Assembly (NCBI GenBank): GCA_036555585.1
Contig: DATBLE010000058.1
Location: forward strand, 1 to 64,000
From: DATBLE01 sp036555585
Lineage (GTDB): Bacteria > Actinomycetota > Thermoleophilia > Gaiellales > Gaiellaceae
Direction of reading: 5' to 3'
DNA length: 64,000 bases
The position numbers and the translations under genes are program-made. Of the stretch, positions 17,094-24,429 are shown in pieces (position 1 is the stretch's first letter; every line of letters starts with the position of its first letter). The notes beneath the pieces are model-generated. The model was given only the letters and a program-made list of their open reading frames with translations. It was not told the origin of the DNA and did not search any database.

Positions 17094-17117
17094 AAAGGCC
17101 CTGGAAACAGGGCCTTT
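17094..17117 (+). terminator. Intrinsic terminator of tRNA-fMet
   Basis: AAAGGCCCTG, a GAAA tetraloop, then CAGGGCCTTT: a perfect 10-bp stem 5 nt after the tRNA. A similar terminator follows the duplicated tRNA fragment at 23957. Confidence 0.8.
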
Positions 17118-17297
17118 CGCTTGGGAGATGGGTGATCCTGCCGACGCTGCTGCAAGCGATCGACCCGCTATGTTCGTGCGGGCTTGCAGCGAGCGGGTGA
17201 CGCCGCGACTACGGTGCCCCGGCACCGTCAGCAAGTGCTCCTGCTGACCCCCTTGGCCGGGGCCCCCGGACTACCCTTCGCCAATGGCGGTGGCATC

Positions 17298-17813
17298 GTG
17301 AGCGGCTGGGAGGCGTCGGAGCGCGTGCTCGAGTCCGGCGGCTTCGAGTCGCGCCAGCGGGTGCTGGTGGCGGAGCCTGTGGTCGAGGCGTCCGAGGCTG
17401 GCGCCCGCACGCTCGGTGTCACGTATTGGCGGGCGGTCGACCGTTTCACCCGCGGCGGCGTCCGAGCGAGCTGGAGGGGCGGCGGCGGCAAGTTGAAGCT
17501 GCTTGGTGGTGCGACGCTGCTCATCTTCGGGCCGCCGGAGCTCTCTTTCGACGGCGGCCTCGTCAGCTGTCGGCACGCGATCCAGGGTGGGCTGCTCGCG
17601 CTCCAAGCCGGCGGCTCGGTCACGCTCGCGCAGCGACCCGCGGGCGATCAGCAGGAGCTGAGTGTCATGGTCGAGGGGTACTTGCCGCGGCTTGCCGCCC
17701 GCGCGGGCGCACCGCCGTGGACCGGGATGCTGTACGCGAAGGGGCAGAGCCCCTTCCATGCCGCGGTCAGCCTGCGCTATTTCGAGCTCCTTGTGCAGAG
17801 CCGGGACTCGTGA
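17298..17813 (+). CDS. Conserved-looking protein of unknown function in the light cluster
   Basis: About 171 residues from GTG 17298 (preceded by GGTGG); an open frame extends back to TTG 17184. I do not recognise the family. It is beta-rich with the segments VTYWRAVDRFTRGGVRASW, LLIFGPPELSFDGGLVSCRH, a Gly/Ala/Leu-rich segment around residue 100, and PPWTGMLYAKGQSPFHAAVSLRYFELL near the end. No signal peptide or clear membrane helix is seen. Its stop overlaps the next start (GTGA), so it is translationally coupled to the NAD(P)-binding gene. Confidence 0.55.
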   Translation: MSGWEASERVLESGGFESRQRVLVAEPVVEASEAGARTLGVTYWRAVDRFTRGGVRASWRGGGGKLKLLGGATLLIFGPPELSFDGGLVSCRHAIQGGLLALQAGGSVTLAQRPAGDQQELSVMVEGYLPRLAARAGAPPWTGMLYAKGQSPFHAAVSLRYFELLVQSRDS

Positions 17814-18670
17814 ACGTCTCCGTTTTCGGTGCAACCGGCGTCGTCGGCCGGGCCCTCGTACCCCTGCTGGCCGAGCATGAGCTGACCGTGGTCTCGCGCA
17901 CAGCGCGTGACGAGCCCGGCGTCCGCTGGGTGGTCGCCGACGCTGCGAGCGGCGACGGCGTCGCCGCGGCCCTGGAAGGTGCGGACGTCCTCTACTACCT
18001 CGTCCATTCGCTCGGTGCGCGCGACTTCGAAGAGCAGGATCGCGCGGCGGCGGAGACGGTCGCGCGCGAGGCGGCGAACGCAGGCGTGCGGCAGATTGTC
18101 TACCTCGGCGGGCTCGGCGCCGACGACCCCGGCGCGTCGCCGCACCTGCGCAGCCGCCGCGAGACGGGAGAGAGGCTCGCCTCCGCGGGCGTCCCGGTGA
18201 CGACCATGCGCGCGGCCATGATCGTCGGCAAGGGGAGCGCCGCCTTCGAGACGATCCTCGGCCTGGTCAAGCGGCTGCCGGTCATGGTGACGCCGAGCTG
18301 GGTCTCGACCCCGACGCAGCCGATCGCGCTCGACGACGTCGCCCGCTACTTGGCAGGCGTCTGCGGCAACGAGGCCGCGTACGGCGAGGGCTACGACACG
18401 GGCGGGCCGGAGGTGATGACCTACCGGCAGATGATCGAGCGGATCGCTGCCCTGCTCGGCCGGAAGCCGGTAATCGTCGAGGTCCCGGTGCTGACGCCCT
18501 ATCTCTCCTCGCTCTGGCTCAACCTCGTCACGCCGGTCAGCGCCTCGGTCGCGCGGCCGCTCGTCGAAGGACTGCGCAACCCGACGATCGCGCGCGAGGA
18601 GCGGATCCGGAAACTGCTGCCGCTCGCCCTCACGCCATTCGACGAGGCGGCGCAGCGGGCGCTCGCCTAG
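17810..18670 (+). CDS. NAD(P)H-binding SDR/NmrA-like protein
   Basis: A 286-residue atypical short-chain dehydrogenase. The N-terminal VFGATGVVGRALVPLL is the dinucleotide motif; LYYLVHSLG and IVYLGGLGADDP are strand-end signatures of the YwnB/NmrA-like branch. A C-terminal extension (about residues 215-286) has a hydrophobic segment. It probably reduces or senses a quinone- or lipid-like substrate, but that is unknown. GTG 17810 overlaps the previous stop. The gene is convergent with the CarH-type regulator. Confidence 0.75.
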   Translation: MNVSVFGATGVVGRALVPLLAEHELTVVSRTARDEPGVRWVVADAASGDGVAAALEGADVLYYLVHSLGARDFEEQDRAAAETVAREAANAGVRQIVYLGGLGADDPGASPHLRSRRETGERLASAGVPVTTMRAAMIVGKGSAAFETILGLVKRLPVMVTPSWVSTPTQPIALDDVARYLAGVCGNEAAYGEGYDTGGPEVMTYRQMIERIAALLGRKPVIVEVPVLTPYLSSLWLNLVTPVSASVARPLVEGLRNPTIAREERIRKLLPLALTPFDEAAQRALA

Positions 18671-18734
18671 GCAGCGTAGCGGCGACGAACGGCGACGCGC
18701 TTCCCAGGCTGGTTCCCTATTCGAAACGGCGGAG

Positions 18735-18749
18735 CCGAGCACGGCTCGG
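18735..18749. terminator. Short hairpin between convergent genes
   Basis: CCGAGC-ACG-GCTCGG lies in the 120-bp gap between the SDR-like gene and the CarH-type gene. There is no T-run, so it is only terminator-like. Confidence 0.4.
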
Positions 18750-18790
18750 GCGGACTGAGATTCGCTTCTCGCCGGGGCGTGAGAGCTCGG

Positions 18791-19702
18791 TTATTCCAGG
18801 CGTGTGAGTTCAGTGCGACCTGCGGTCGAGCGCCGCGACTTGGATTGGGCGAGTTGGGTCAGCCGCTCGGCTTCGTGGACTGGGTCGCCGGTTAGCTGGA
18901 GCAGGTCGGCGTCGAGGCGGGCCTTTGCGGCGCCGGCTCCGCCTAGGCAGAGGCGGGTATCGAGGGCGAGTTGCTGAAGCTCTTGGGCGTGGCGCCAGAA
19001 GACGCGCGGGTCGACTGCGCTGACGACGACGGCGTCGGGACTGCACGACTGCGCGGCATCGGCGACGCTGGTGATCGGTGTGTCGGTGCCGAGGTAGACG
19101 ATGCGCCAGCCGCGGGCGCGCAGTGCGAGTCCGAAGGCGAGGAGGCCGAGGTCGTGCTGTTCTCCGGGGGCGCACGCGAGGACTGCGACCGGCCCGATGC
19201 CGCGGCCCCAGCCGCGTGCGAGCCCGAGGAGGCGCCCACGGAGCAGCGTTGAGGCGAAATGCTCCTGCGCGATCGATACCTCGCCGCGTTCCCAGCGCTC
19301 GCCGAGCTCGTGCAGGTAGGGAACGATTACGTCGCGCAAGAGCGTGTCGATCGACAGCCGCGCGAGCAGTGCGTCGAAGACTGCGTGGGCGTCGCCGTCG
19401 TCGAAGCTTGCCAGTGCAGCCGCAAGCTCGTCCTTCGCGCGTGAGGTAGCGATCTCGTTGTCCCTGCGTCTTGTCGTTCGGGTAGCCAGGGCAGCAGCCT
19501 CGGCAGCGGCGTAACCATCGGCCAGGTGCCGTTGCATCGCCTGGACACGGGCAAGATCGTCCGGCGAGTACAGCCTGAGCCCGCCTGCTGAGCGGGCCGG
19601 CTGCAGCAGCCCATATCGCCGTTCCCAGGCGCGCAGCAACTCGGGACTGACGCCCGAGCGCCGGCTCAGCTCTCCGATCCGCAATGCGCCTGCAGTCTTC
19701 AC
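18791..19702 (-). CDS. CarH/LitR-type B12-dependent photoreceptor repressor
   Basis: A 303-residue MerR-type regulator. The winged-helix DNA-binding domain (residues 8-75) opens with RIGELSRRSGVSPELLRAWERR. The sensor domain has the diagnostic W137-x9-E147-H148 motif of the CarH helical cap, then the cobalamin motif E181-Q-H183-D-L-G186 in which His183 would ligate Co. In CarH/LitR, dark AdoCbl-bound tetramers repress and light releases them. GTG 19702 is 7 nt after TATATT (19710-19715); the operator overlaps this -10, so autorepression is likely. Confidence 0.9.
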   Translation of the reverse strand: MKTAGALRIGELSRRSGVSPELLRAWERRYGLLQPARSAGGLRLYSPDDLARVQAMQRHLADGYAAAEAAALATRTTRRRDNEIATSRAKDELAAALASFDDGDAHAVFDALLARLSIDTLLRDVIVPYLHELGERWERGEVSIAQEHFASTLLRGRLLGLARGWGRGIGPVAVLACAPGEQHDLGLLAFGLALRARGWRIVYLGTDTPITSVADAAQSCSPDAVVVSAVDPRVFWRHAQELQQLALDTRLCLGGAGAAKARLDADLLQLTGDPVHEAERLTQLAQSKSRRSTAGRTELTRLE

Positions 19703-19709
19703 CGCTCAG

Positions 19710-19789
19710 AATATACAGCACCTGTACAGAAGTTTGACAACCGCGGCATTGGGGGCGATAATATCTCCGATCTGTACAGACTCTCTACA
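19710..19789. promoter_or_regulatory. CarH-type operator/promoter with 11-bp direct repeats
   Basis: Plus-strand hexamers TATACA (19712), TGTACA (19723) and TTGACA (19734) are spaced exactly 11 bp, the third being the -35 of a promoter with GATAAT at 19757-19762 (17-bp spacer). A second pair, TGTACA (19773) and TCTACA (19784), is also 11 bp apart. The pattern nnTnTACAnnn with 11-bp period overlapping the -35 is the known CarH operator design. On the minus strand the left repeats cover the regulator's own -10 TATATT. Confidence 0.82.
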
Positions 19790-19802
19790 GGAGGTGGACG
19801 AA

Positions 19803-20045
19803 GTGAAGAAGCTTGACCTACTCGCGGCCACGCTGGTGCTGATCGGTGGACTCAACTGGGGCCTCGTCGCCGTCGCCAAGTTCGATCTGGTCGCCTGGAT
19901 CTTCGGCATGGACTTCGGGGAGACGAACGTGGCAAGCCGGATCGTGTACGGCCTCGTCGGCCTCGCCGCGGTCTACGGCATCGGCTCCTTGCTCACCTCG
20001 GCCCGCCGGCCGCGCGCACACGCAGCCGCTGCCGGTGCCCGCTAG
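19803..20045 (+). CDS. DUF378 small membrane protein
   Basis: An 80-residue protein with two membrane helices. LLAATLVLIGGLNWGLVAVAKFDLVAWIFG is the DUF378 signature (N-W-G-L). Helix two is IVYGLVGLAAVYGIGSLL. GTG 19803 has a strong AGGAGG 8 nt upstream. It is the first gene behind the CarH-type promoter, so it should be light-induced. Function of the family is unknown. Confidence 0.85.
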   Translation: MKKLDLLAATLVLIGGLNWGLVAVAKFDLVAWIFGMDFGETNVASRIVYGLVGLAAVYGIGSLLTSARRPRAHAAAAGAR

Positions 20046-20147
20046 ACGCCTCATGTGGCAACGAACGTTCCCAGTGGGCGCTGACGGTGCCCGACCTCTC
20101 CTACGCGGTCGGCCGCCGGTCGGCCGCCTGACGAAAGGAAGTTGCAG

Positions 20148-20657
20148 ATGACCATCAAGCGCATCCCGATCATCGCGGTCCTCGTACTCGCGCTCGCCGT
20201 CGGAGTCGCCACCGCCACCGCGGGCCGGGCGACGACCGCCGGCCCGAAGATGGGCGAGAAGAACCTCGTCCAGACCGCGATCGCGGCGGGGCAGTTCAAT
20301 ACACTCGCCTCGCTGCTCCAGAAGGCGGGCCTCGCCGGCACGCTCGAAGGCAAGGGCCCGTTCACCGTCTTCGCACCCACCGACGCCGCCTTCGCCAAGG
20401 TGCCGACGGCGACGCTCGCCTCGCTCGCGAAGAACAAGGCAAAGCTCCGCGCGGTGCTTCTCTACCACGTTGTCAAGGGGAAGGTCACGGCCGCACAGGC
20501 GATGAAGCTCCACTCCGCCAAGACTCTCGAAGGCAAGCCGGTCTCGATCCGGGTCAGCGGCGGCAAGGTGATCGTCGGCGGCGCGACCGTCGTCAAAGCG
20601 AACGTGATGGCCTCGAACGGCGTCATCCACGTGATCAACAAGGTGCTGATCCCCTGA
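20148..20657 (+). CDS. Secreted fasciclin (FAS1) domain protein
   Basis: A 169-residue exported protein. A signal peptide (residues 1-26, cut near TATAG) is followed by one FAS1 domain with NLVQTAIAAGQFNTLASLL, GPFTVFAPTDAAFAKV and GVIHVINKVLIP. Such domains mediate adhesion or stress roles outside the cell. ATG 20148 has AAAGGAAG upstream. A tandem 11-bp repeat, GGTCGGCCGCC twice (20107-20128), lies in its leader. It continues the presumed CarH-controlled operon. Confidence 0.85.
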   Translation: MTIKRIPIIAVLVLALAVGVATATAGRATTAGPKMGEKNLVQTAIAAGQFNTLASLLQKAGLAGTLEGKGPFTVFAPTDAAFAKVPTATLASLAKNKAKLRAVLLYHVVKGKVTAAQAMKLHSAKTLEGKPVSIRVSGGKVIVGGATVVKANVMASNGVIHVINKVLIP

Positions 20658-20658
20658 C

Positions 20659-21126
20659 GTGAGGGTCCGGACGTTGACTGCCGATCGCGTGCTCGAACGG
20701 TCGCAGGTCGTGCCTGTCGACGTCGAGGAGGCGTTTGCGTTCTTCGCCGACGCCTGGAACCTCGAGGCGATCACGCCGCCGTGGCTGCGGTTCCGGATCC
20801 TCGAGGCTCCAGGGACGCTGGAAAGGGGGTCGCTGCTCGCCTACCGGCTACGGCTCTTCGGTCTGCCGATCCACTGGCATACCGAGATCGTCGAGTGGCG
20901 GCCCCCGTTCGGCTTCACGGACGTGCAGCTCGCAGGCCCGTACCGGCGCTGGGAGCACACCCACCGGCTCCGCCACGTGGACGGCGGCACAGAGATCTAC
21001 GACCACGTCGTCTACCGACTCCCGTACGAGCCCCTTGCTGCCCTGCTTGCGCCGGTGACAGTGCGCCCGTGGCTGACGGCGATCTTCGACTATCGCGCGC
21101 GTCAGACCGAGGCTCGCTTGCAGTGA
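20659..21126 (+). CDS. SRPBCC (START-like) lipid-binding family protein
   Basis: A 155-residue protein of the helix-grip type. It starts with a strand-then-helix pattern VPVDVEEAFAFFADAWNLEAITPPW, which is typical of SRPBCC proteins in photolyase clusters, and has FGLPIHWHTEIVEWRPP and YDHVVYRLPYEPL. A hydrophobic ligand is expected but unknown. GTG 20659 starts 1 nt after the fasciclin stop; its stop overlaps the photolyase start (GTGA). Confidence 0.82.
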   Translation: MRVRTLTADRVLERSQVVPVDVEEAFAFFADAWNLEAITPPWLRFRILEAPGTLERGSLLAYRLRLFGLPIHWHTEIVEWRPPFGFTDVQLAGPYRRWEHTHRLRHVDGGTEIYDHVVYRLPYEPLAALLAPVTVRPWLTAIFDYRARQTEARLQ

Positions 21127-22426
21127 GAACGGCGATCGTCCTCTTCACGCGCGACCTGCGCGTACACGACAACCTCGCACTCTCGACAGCGGCGCGCGAG
21201 GCGAAGCAGATCGTGCCCCTGTTCGTCTTCGACGACGGGATCCTCGGAAGCGCATTCGCGCGGCCGAACCGTGTGAGCTTCCTACTCGACGCGCTCCGCG
21301 ACCTAGACGCAAGCCTCAGGTCGCGCGGTGCCCGCCTGGTGTTGCGGTCGGGTGACGTCGTCGCCGAGACGCTCGCGCTTGCTCGGGGGGCGGAGGAGGT
21401 GTTCGTCGCCGAGGACGCGAGCGCATACGCGCAACGGCGTCGGCGGCGCCTCGAGCACGCATTCCGCGGCGACCGCATCGCCCTCCGCCTCACTCCCGGC
21501 GTCACCGTCGCGCCGCTGCTGTCGCTCGAGACCAGCTCAGGCGGTCACTACAGCGTGTTCACGCCGTTCTACCGGGCCTGGTCGAGGGCCTCGCGGCGGC
21601 CGGTCGAGCCTGCGCCACGGCGGCTGTCGATGCCGAACGGGGTCTCGCATGCCAGCCTGCCCGCGCTCACCCGTCTTGTCGCCGGCAGCCCCTCGCCCGA
21701 GCTTCCACCGGGCGGCGAGACTGCAGCTCGCCGGAAGCTCGCCGCCTGGCTGCACTCCGGCGTTGCCGGCTACGGCCCAAGTCGTGACGATCTCGCGGCA
21801 GACGCGGCCTCGCGCCTGTCGCCGTACCTCCACTTCGGCTGCATCTCGCCGCTGGAAGTCGCACATCGGGCCGAAAAGGTCGCCGGGGCAGCACCCTTCG
21901 TGCGCCAACTCGCATGGCGCGACTTCTTCCATCAGCTGCTCGCCGCCAGACCGGAGACGGCGCATGAAGACATGCGTCCTGCCGCGGCCAGTGGAGCGGC
22001 GACGGCCAAGCGCTCGAGGCGTGGAAGAACGGCGAGACCGGCTGCCCGATCGTCGATGCCGGCATGCGACAGCTCCTCCACGAGGGACACATGCACAACC
22101 GCGCACGGCTGATCACAGCGTCATTCCTCGTCCACGACTTGCGCGTCGACTGGCGCACGGGAGCGCGACACTTCTTCGACTGGCTCGTCGACGGCGACAT
22201 CGCCAACAACGTCGGCAACTGGCAGTGGGTCGCCGGCACCGGGGCGAACCCGCGCCCCGGCCGAGTGTTCAACCCGCTCAGGCAGGCTCGCCGCTTCGAC
22301 CCCGAGGGCGCGTACGTCCGCCGCTACGTCCCGGAGCTGGCTGCGATCGAGGGACGCGCCGTTCACGAGCCGTGGAAGCTCCGAGAGAACACCGGCTACC
22401 CGACGCCGATCGTCGATCGCGCCTGA
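21123..22426 (+). pseudogene. phr: Deoxyribodipyrimidine photolyase, one frameshift
   Basis: A DNA photolyase (FAD, light-driven repair of pyrimidine dimers) of about 434 residues if repaired. The N-terminal antenna domain starts FTRDLRVHDNLAL. The FAD domain shows LSPYLHFGCISP, QLAWRDFF, then GCPIVDAGMRQLLHEGHMHNR and NNVGNWQWVAGTGANP. The frame is lost between 21978 and 21983, where one base is missing, and is regained in the frame of 21983 onward. Either the gene is newly dead or the assembly has an indel. Start GTG 21123 overlaps the SRPBCC stop. Confidence 0.85.
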
Positions 22427-22427
22427 C

Positions 22428-22831
22428 ATGCCGACGCGCTTTCCGTTCCGGTTCGACCCTACGTGCCGGCGGCTCGCCCGGCTGTTCGGCGTCACCCCCG
22501 AACGCGCCTGGGTCGACCTAGGAGAAGAGGCGCTCGACGCTCCTACGGGCCGTGGCGAGTGCGCACGTCCACGAGCAATGTCGCCCGTGTCGAAGTAACC
22601 GGACCCTATGCCTTCCTCAAGACGGCAGGATTCGCGCGACTCGGGATAACCGACCGCGGCCTGACGTTCGCGTCGAACGGCGACCGCGGAGTGTGCATCA
22701 CTTTCCACTCGCCGGTTCCCGGCATCGATCCCTTCGGCCGGATCCGCCATCCCGAGCTCACGGTGACCGTGCTCGACGTCGACGGCCTGATGAAAGCGCT
22801 GGCTCGAGACGAACCGGAAAGCAAGCAATGA
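22428..22831 (+). pseudogene. Small ORF of the photolyase cluster, one frameshift
   Basis: Starts ATG 22428 just after the photolyase stop (FPFRFDPTCRRLARLFGVTPE) and continues in another frame as YGPWRVRTSTSNV, then GPYAFLKTAGFARLGITDRG and HPELTVTVLDVDGLMKAL. Joining at 22542-22543 needs one extra base (CC to a full codon such as CGC), giving about 134 residues. I recognise no named family. Its 3' end overlaps the next ATG (ATGA). Second single-base deletion within 0.6 kb. Confidence 0.65.
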
Positions 22832-23748
22832 CGCGCATCACCGTCACAGGAGCCACCGGGCTCGTCGGGAAGAAGCTCGTCGCCGCGCTGCAGGCGCGTG
22901 GCGACGAAGTGACCGTATTCTCACGCCGGCCAAAGGACGCGCGCAGGATGCTCGGCGTCGACGCGGTCGGCTGGCAGCCCCATACCGAGCCTGCGCCGGT
23001 CGACGGCCTTGCAGGCCGTGACGGCGTCGTGCACCTAGCCGGCGAGCCGATCGCCCAACGCTGGACGCAGGAGAGCAAGGAACGCATCCGCTCGAGCCGC
23101 GAGCTCGGCACCACGCGGCTCGTCAAAGGGCTGGAGCAGGCCGAGCCGCGGCCCCGCGTGGTGATCACTGCCTCAGCCGTCGGCTACTACGGTGCGCGTG
23201 GCGACGAGCCTCTCGACGAGGACACGCCGCCCGGGAAGAACTTCCTAGCGAGCGTCTGCGAGGCCTGGGAGCAGGCCGCCGCCGCGGCCACCAAGCTCGG
23301 CGTGCGCACCGTGATTCTCAGAACTGGCGTGCTGCTCGACCCTGTCGACGGCGCGCTGGCGCGAATGCTCCCGCCGTTCCGGCTCGGCGTCGGCGGCCCT
23401 GTCGCCGGCGGACACCAGTACATCTCGTGGATCGCCCCCGACGACCTCGTTCGCATGTACCCAGCCGCGCTCGACAACCCGGACTGGTCAGGGCCATTCA
23501 ACGCCACCGCACCCGATCCGGTAACGAATCGACAGTTCGCGCATGCGCTCGGCGCCGCGCTGCACCGCCCAGCACTGGTGCCGATCCCCGCTTTCGCGCT
23601 GCGCACCCTCTACGGCGAGATGGCGACCGTCGTCACCACCGGTCAGCGCGCGCTACCAGTTCGCGCGCTCGAGCACGGCTTCGAGTTCCGGTACTCGGCG
23701 ATCGACGGAGGGCTGCGAGCCGCCCTCGCTCGGCGCCAATCGGCATGA
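22828..23748 (+). CDS. TIGR01777-type NAD(P)-binding epimerase
   Basis: A 306-residue atypical SDR of the YfcH/TIGR01777 family. It has VTGATGLVGKKLVAAL at the N-terminus, VVHLAGEPIAQRWT, ITASAVGYYGARGDEPLDE, and the C-terminal domain NATAPDPVTNRQFAHALG. It is intact, unlike the two preceding genes. Substrate unknown; the family is frequent next to photolyase/SRPBCC genes. It ends the cluster; a hairpin-like AACGGGGCC...GGGCCCGTT lies at its stop. Confidence 0.88.
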   Translation: MTRITVTGATGLVGKKLVAALQARGDEVTVFSRRPKDARRMLGVDAVGWQPHTEPAPVDGLAGRDGVVHLAGEPIAQRWTQESKERIRSSRELGTTRLVKGLEQAEPRPRVVITASAVGYYGARGDEPLDEDTPPGKNFLASVCEAWEQAAAAATKLGVRTVILRTGVLLDPVDGALARMLPPFRLGVGGPVAGGHQYISWIAPDDLVRMYPAALDNPDWSGPFNATAPDPVTNRQFAHALGAALHRPALVPIPAFALRTLYGEMATVVTTGQRALPVRALEHGFEFRYSAIDGGLRAALARRQSA

Positions 23749-23820
23749 ACGGGGCCTGGAATCGGGCCCGTTGCTGCAAGCGTTCTGCAAGCATCGGGCT
23801 TCCGCAGCGATGTCACCGTG

Positions 23821-23879
23821 TTCCGCCTAAATGCAGCTGCAGAGGGCGAATCTGGGTCCCAGACTGCATTTCGGCGGAA
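23821..23879. repeat. 16-bp inverted repeat near the right end of the island
   Basis: TTCCGCCTAAATGCAG (23821-23836) faces CTGCATTTCGGCGGAA (23864-23879), one mismatch in 16, with a 27-nt loop. A further CGGCGGAA follows. It lies 31 bp inside the duplicated tRNA fragment, where recombinase or excisionase sites would be expected. Confidence 0.55.
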
Positions 23880-23909
23880 TACGGCGGAACGCGTGTACAC
23901 GATCGAGGC

Positions 23910-23954
23910 GGCTCATAACCCGGAGGTCGCAGGTTCAAATCCTGCCCCGCTACT
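23910..23954 (+). repeat. Truncated copy of the tRNA-fMet 3' half
   Basis: Identical to 17045-17083 for 39 bases (starting GGCTCATAACC), then one C missing, then GCTACT. The D arm, acceptor 5' side and 5' anticodon arm are absent, so it is not a functional tRNA. It marks the likely attachment-site repeat. Confidence 0.85.
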
Positions 23955-23956
23955 CG

Positions 23957-23986
23957 AAGGCCCTGCCAGGCAGGGCCTTTTCTTTG
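23957..23986. terminator. Intrinsic terminator after the tRNA fragment
   Basis: AAGGCCCTGCC-A-GGCAGGGCCTT followed by TTCTTT. It resembles the tRNA-fMet terminator at 17094 and can also end the convergent gene at 23991. Confidence 0.75.
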
Positions 23987-23990
23987 CTCC

Positions 23991-24320
23991 CTACGGCGTG
24001 CTCGCCGCCGGGCTCTCGAGTGCATCGTCCCACGCGCCGGCGCCGGCAAGCCACGTCCTGGTCAGCTCGAGCTCCGCTTCCTGCAGGCGAATCGCCTCGA
24101 CGACGTCCTGCCCGAGCGCCCTGATCAGGCTGGGGCGCGCCAGCGCCGCCCGGAGCAGCGCCTGATCGCCACGGTTGGAGATGTAGGCGTCGTCCAGGAT
24201 CTCGGCCAGCCGGCGGCCGCGCCGATGCTCCCTGCGGATGTACGCGGCCAACTCGGCCTCCCGGTACGGGCGCGGGCCGATGAAGTAGAACGGCGTTCGT
24301 GCGAGCGGCCATCCCGCCAT
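23991..24320 (-). CDS. Unknown 109-residue protein
   Basis: I do not recognise this gene. ATG 24320 has GGAGG 8 nt upstream; an in-frame ATG at 24359 lacks one. The N-terminus LARTPFYFIGPRPYREAELAAYIRREHRRGR is basic, and the rest is a helical acidic stretch with EAIRLQEAELELTRTWLAG. No signal peptide. It is the first gene right of the island boundary. Confidence 0.55.
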   Translation of the reverse strand: MAGWPLARTPFYFIGPRPYREAELAAYIRREHRRGRRLAEILDDAYISNRGDQALLRAALARPSLIRALGQDVVEAIRLQEAELELTRTWLAGAGAWDDALESPAASTP

Positions 24321-24429
24321 GTCGACAACCTCCAACCGCCCGCCGGTAGCTCGTATCACGATATATCAGGCGGCGGACGGCGTGCCGGTGGCGACGGCCT
24401 GGCCGCCGCCACCGGAAACACACAGTCGG

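Larger units (their letters stand above)
17045..23954. mobile_element. Putative genomic island at tRNA-fMet carrying a light-response cluster
   Basis: An intact tRNA-fMet at the left and a copy of its 3' half at the right (39 identical bases, then one missing C, then GCTACT) bracket 6.9 kb of genes with a common theme: CarH/LitR photoreceptor, photolyase and stress-type enzymes. This is the usual outcome of site-specific integration into a tRNA 3' end. No integrase or excisionase remains, so the element is decayed, or moved in trans, or the repeat arose by local duplication. GCTGCAAGC words occur near both ends (17149-17157 and, inverted, 17182-17190; 23773-23781). Confidence 0.55.

Noticed and set aside
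20107..20128. Tandem GGTCGGCCGCC repeat as a regulator site
   Set aside because: Only two copies of a GC-rich word in a leader; simple slippage is enough to explain it.
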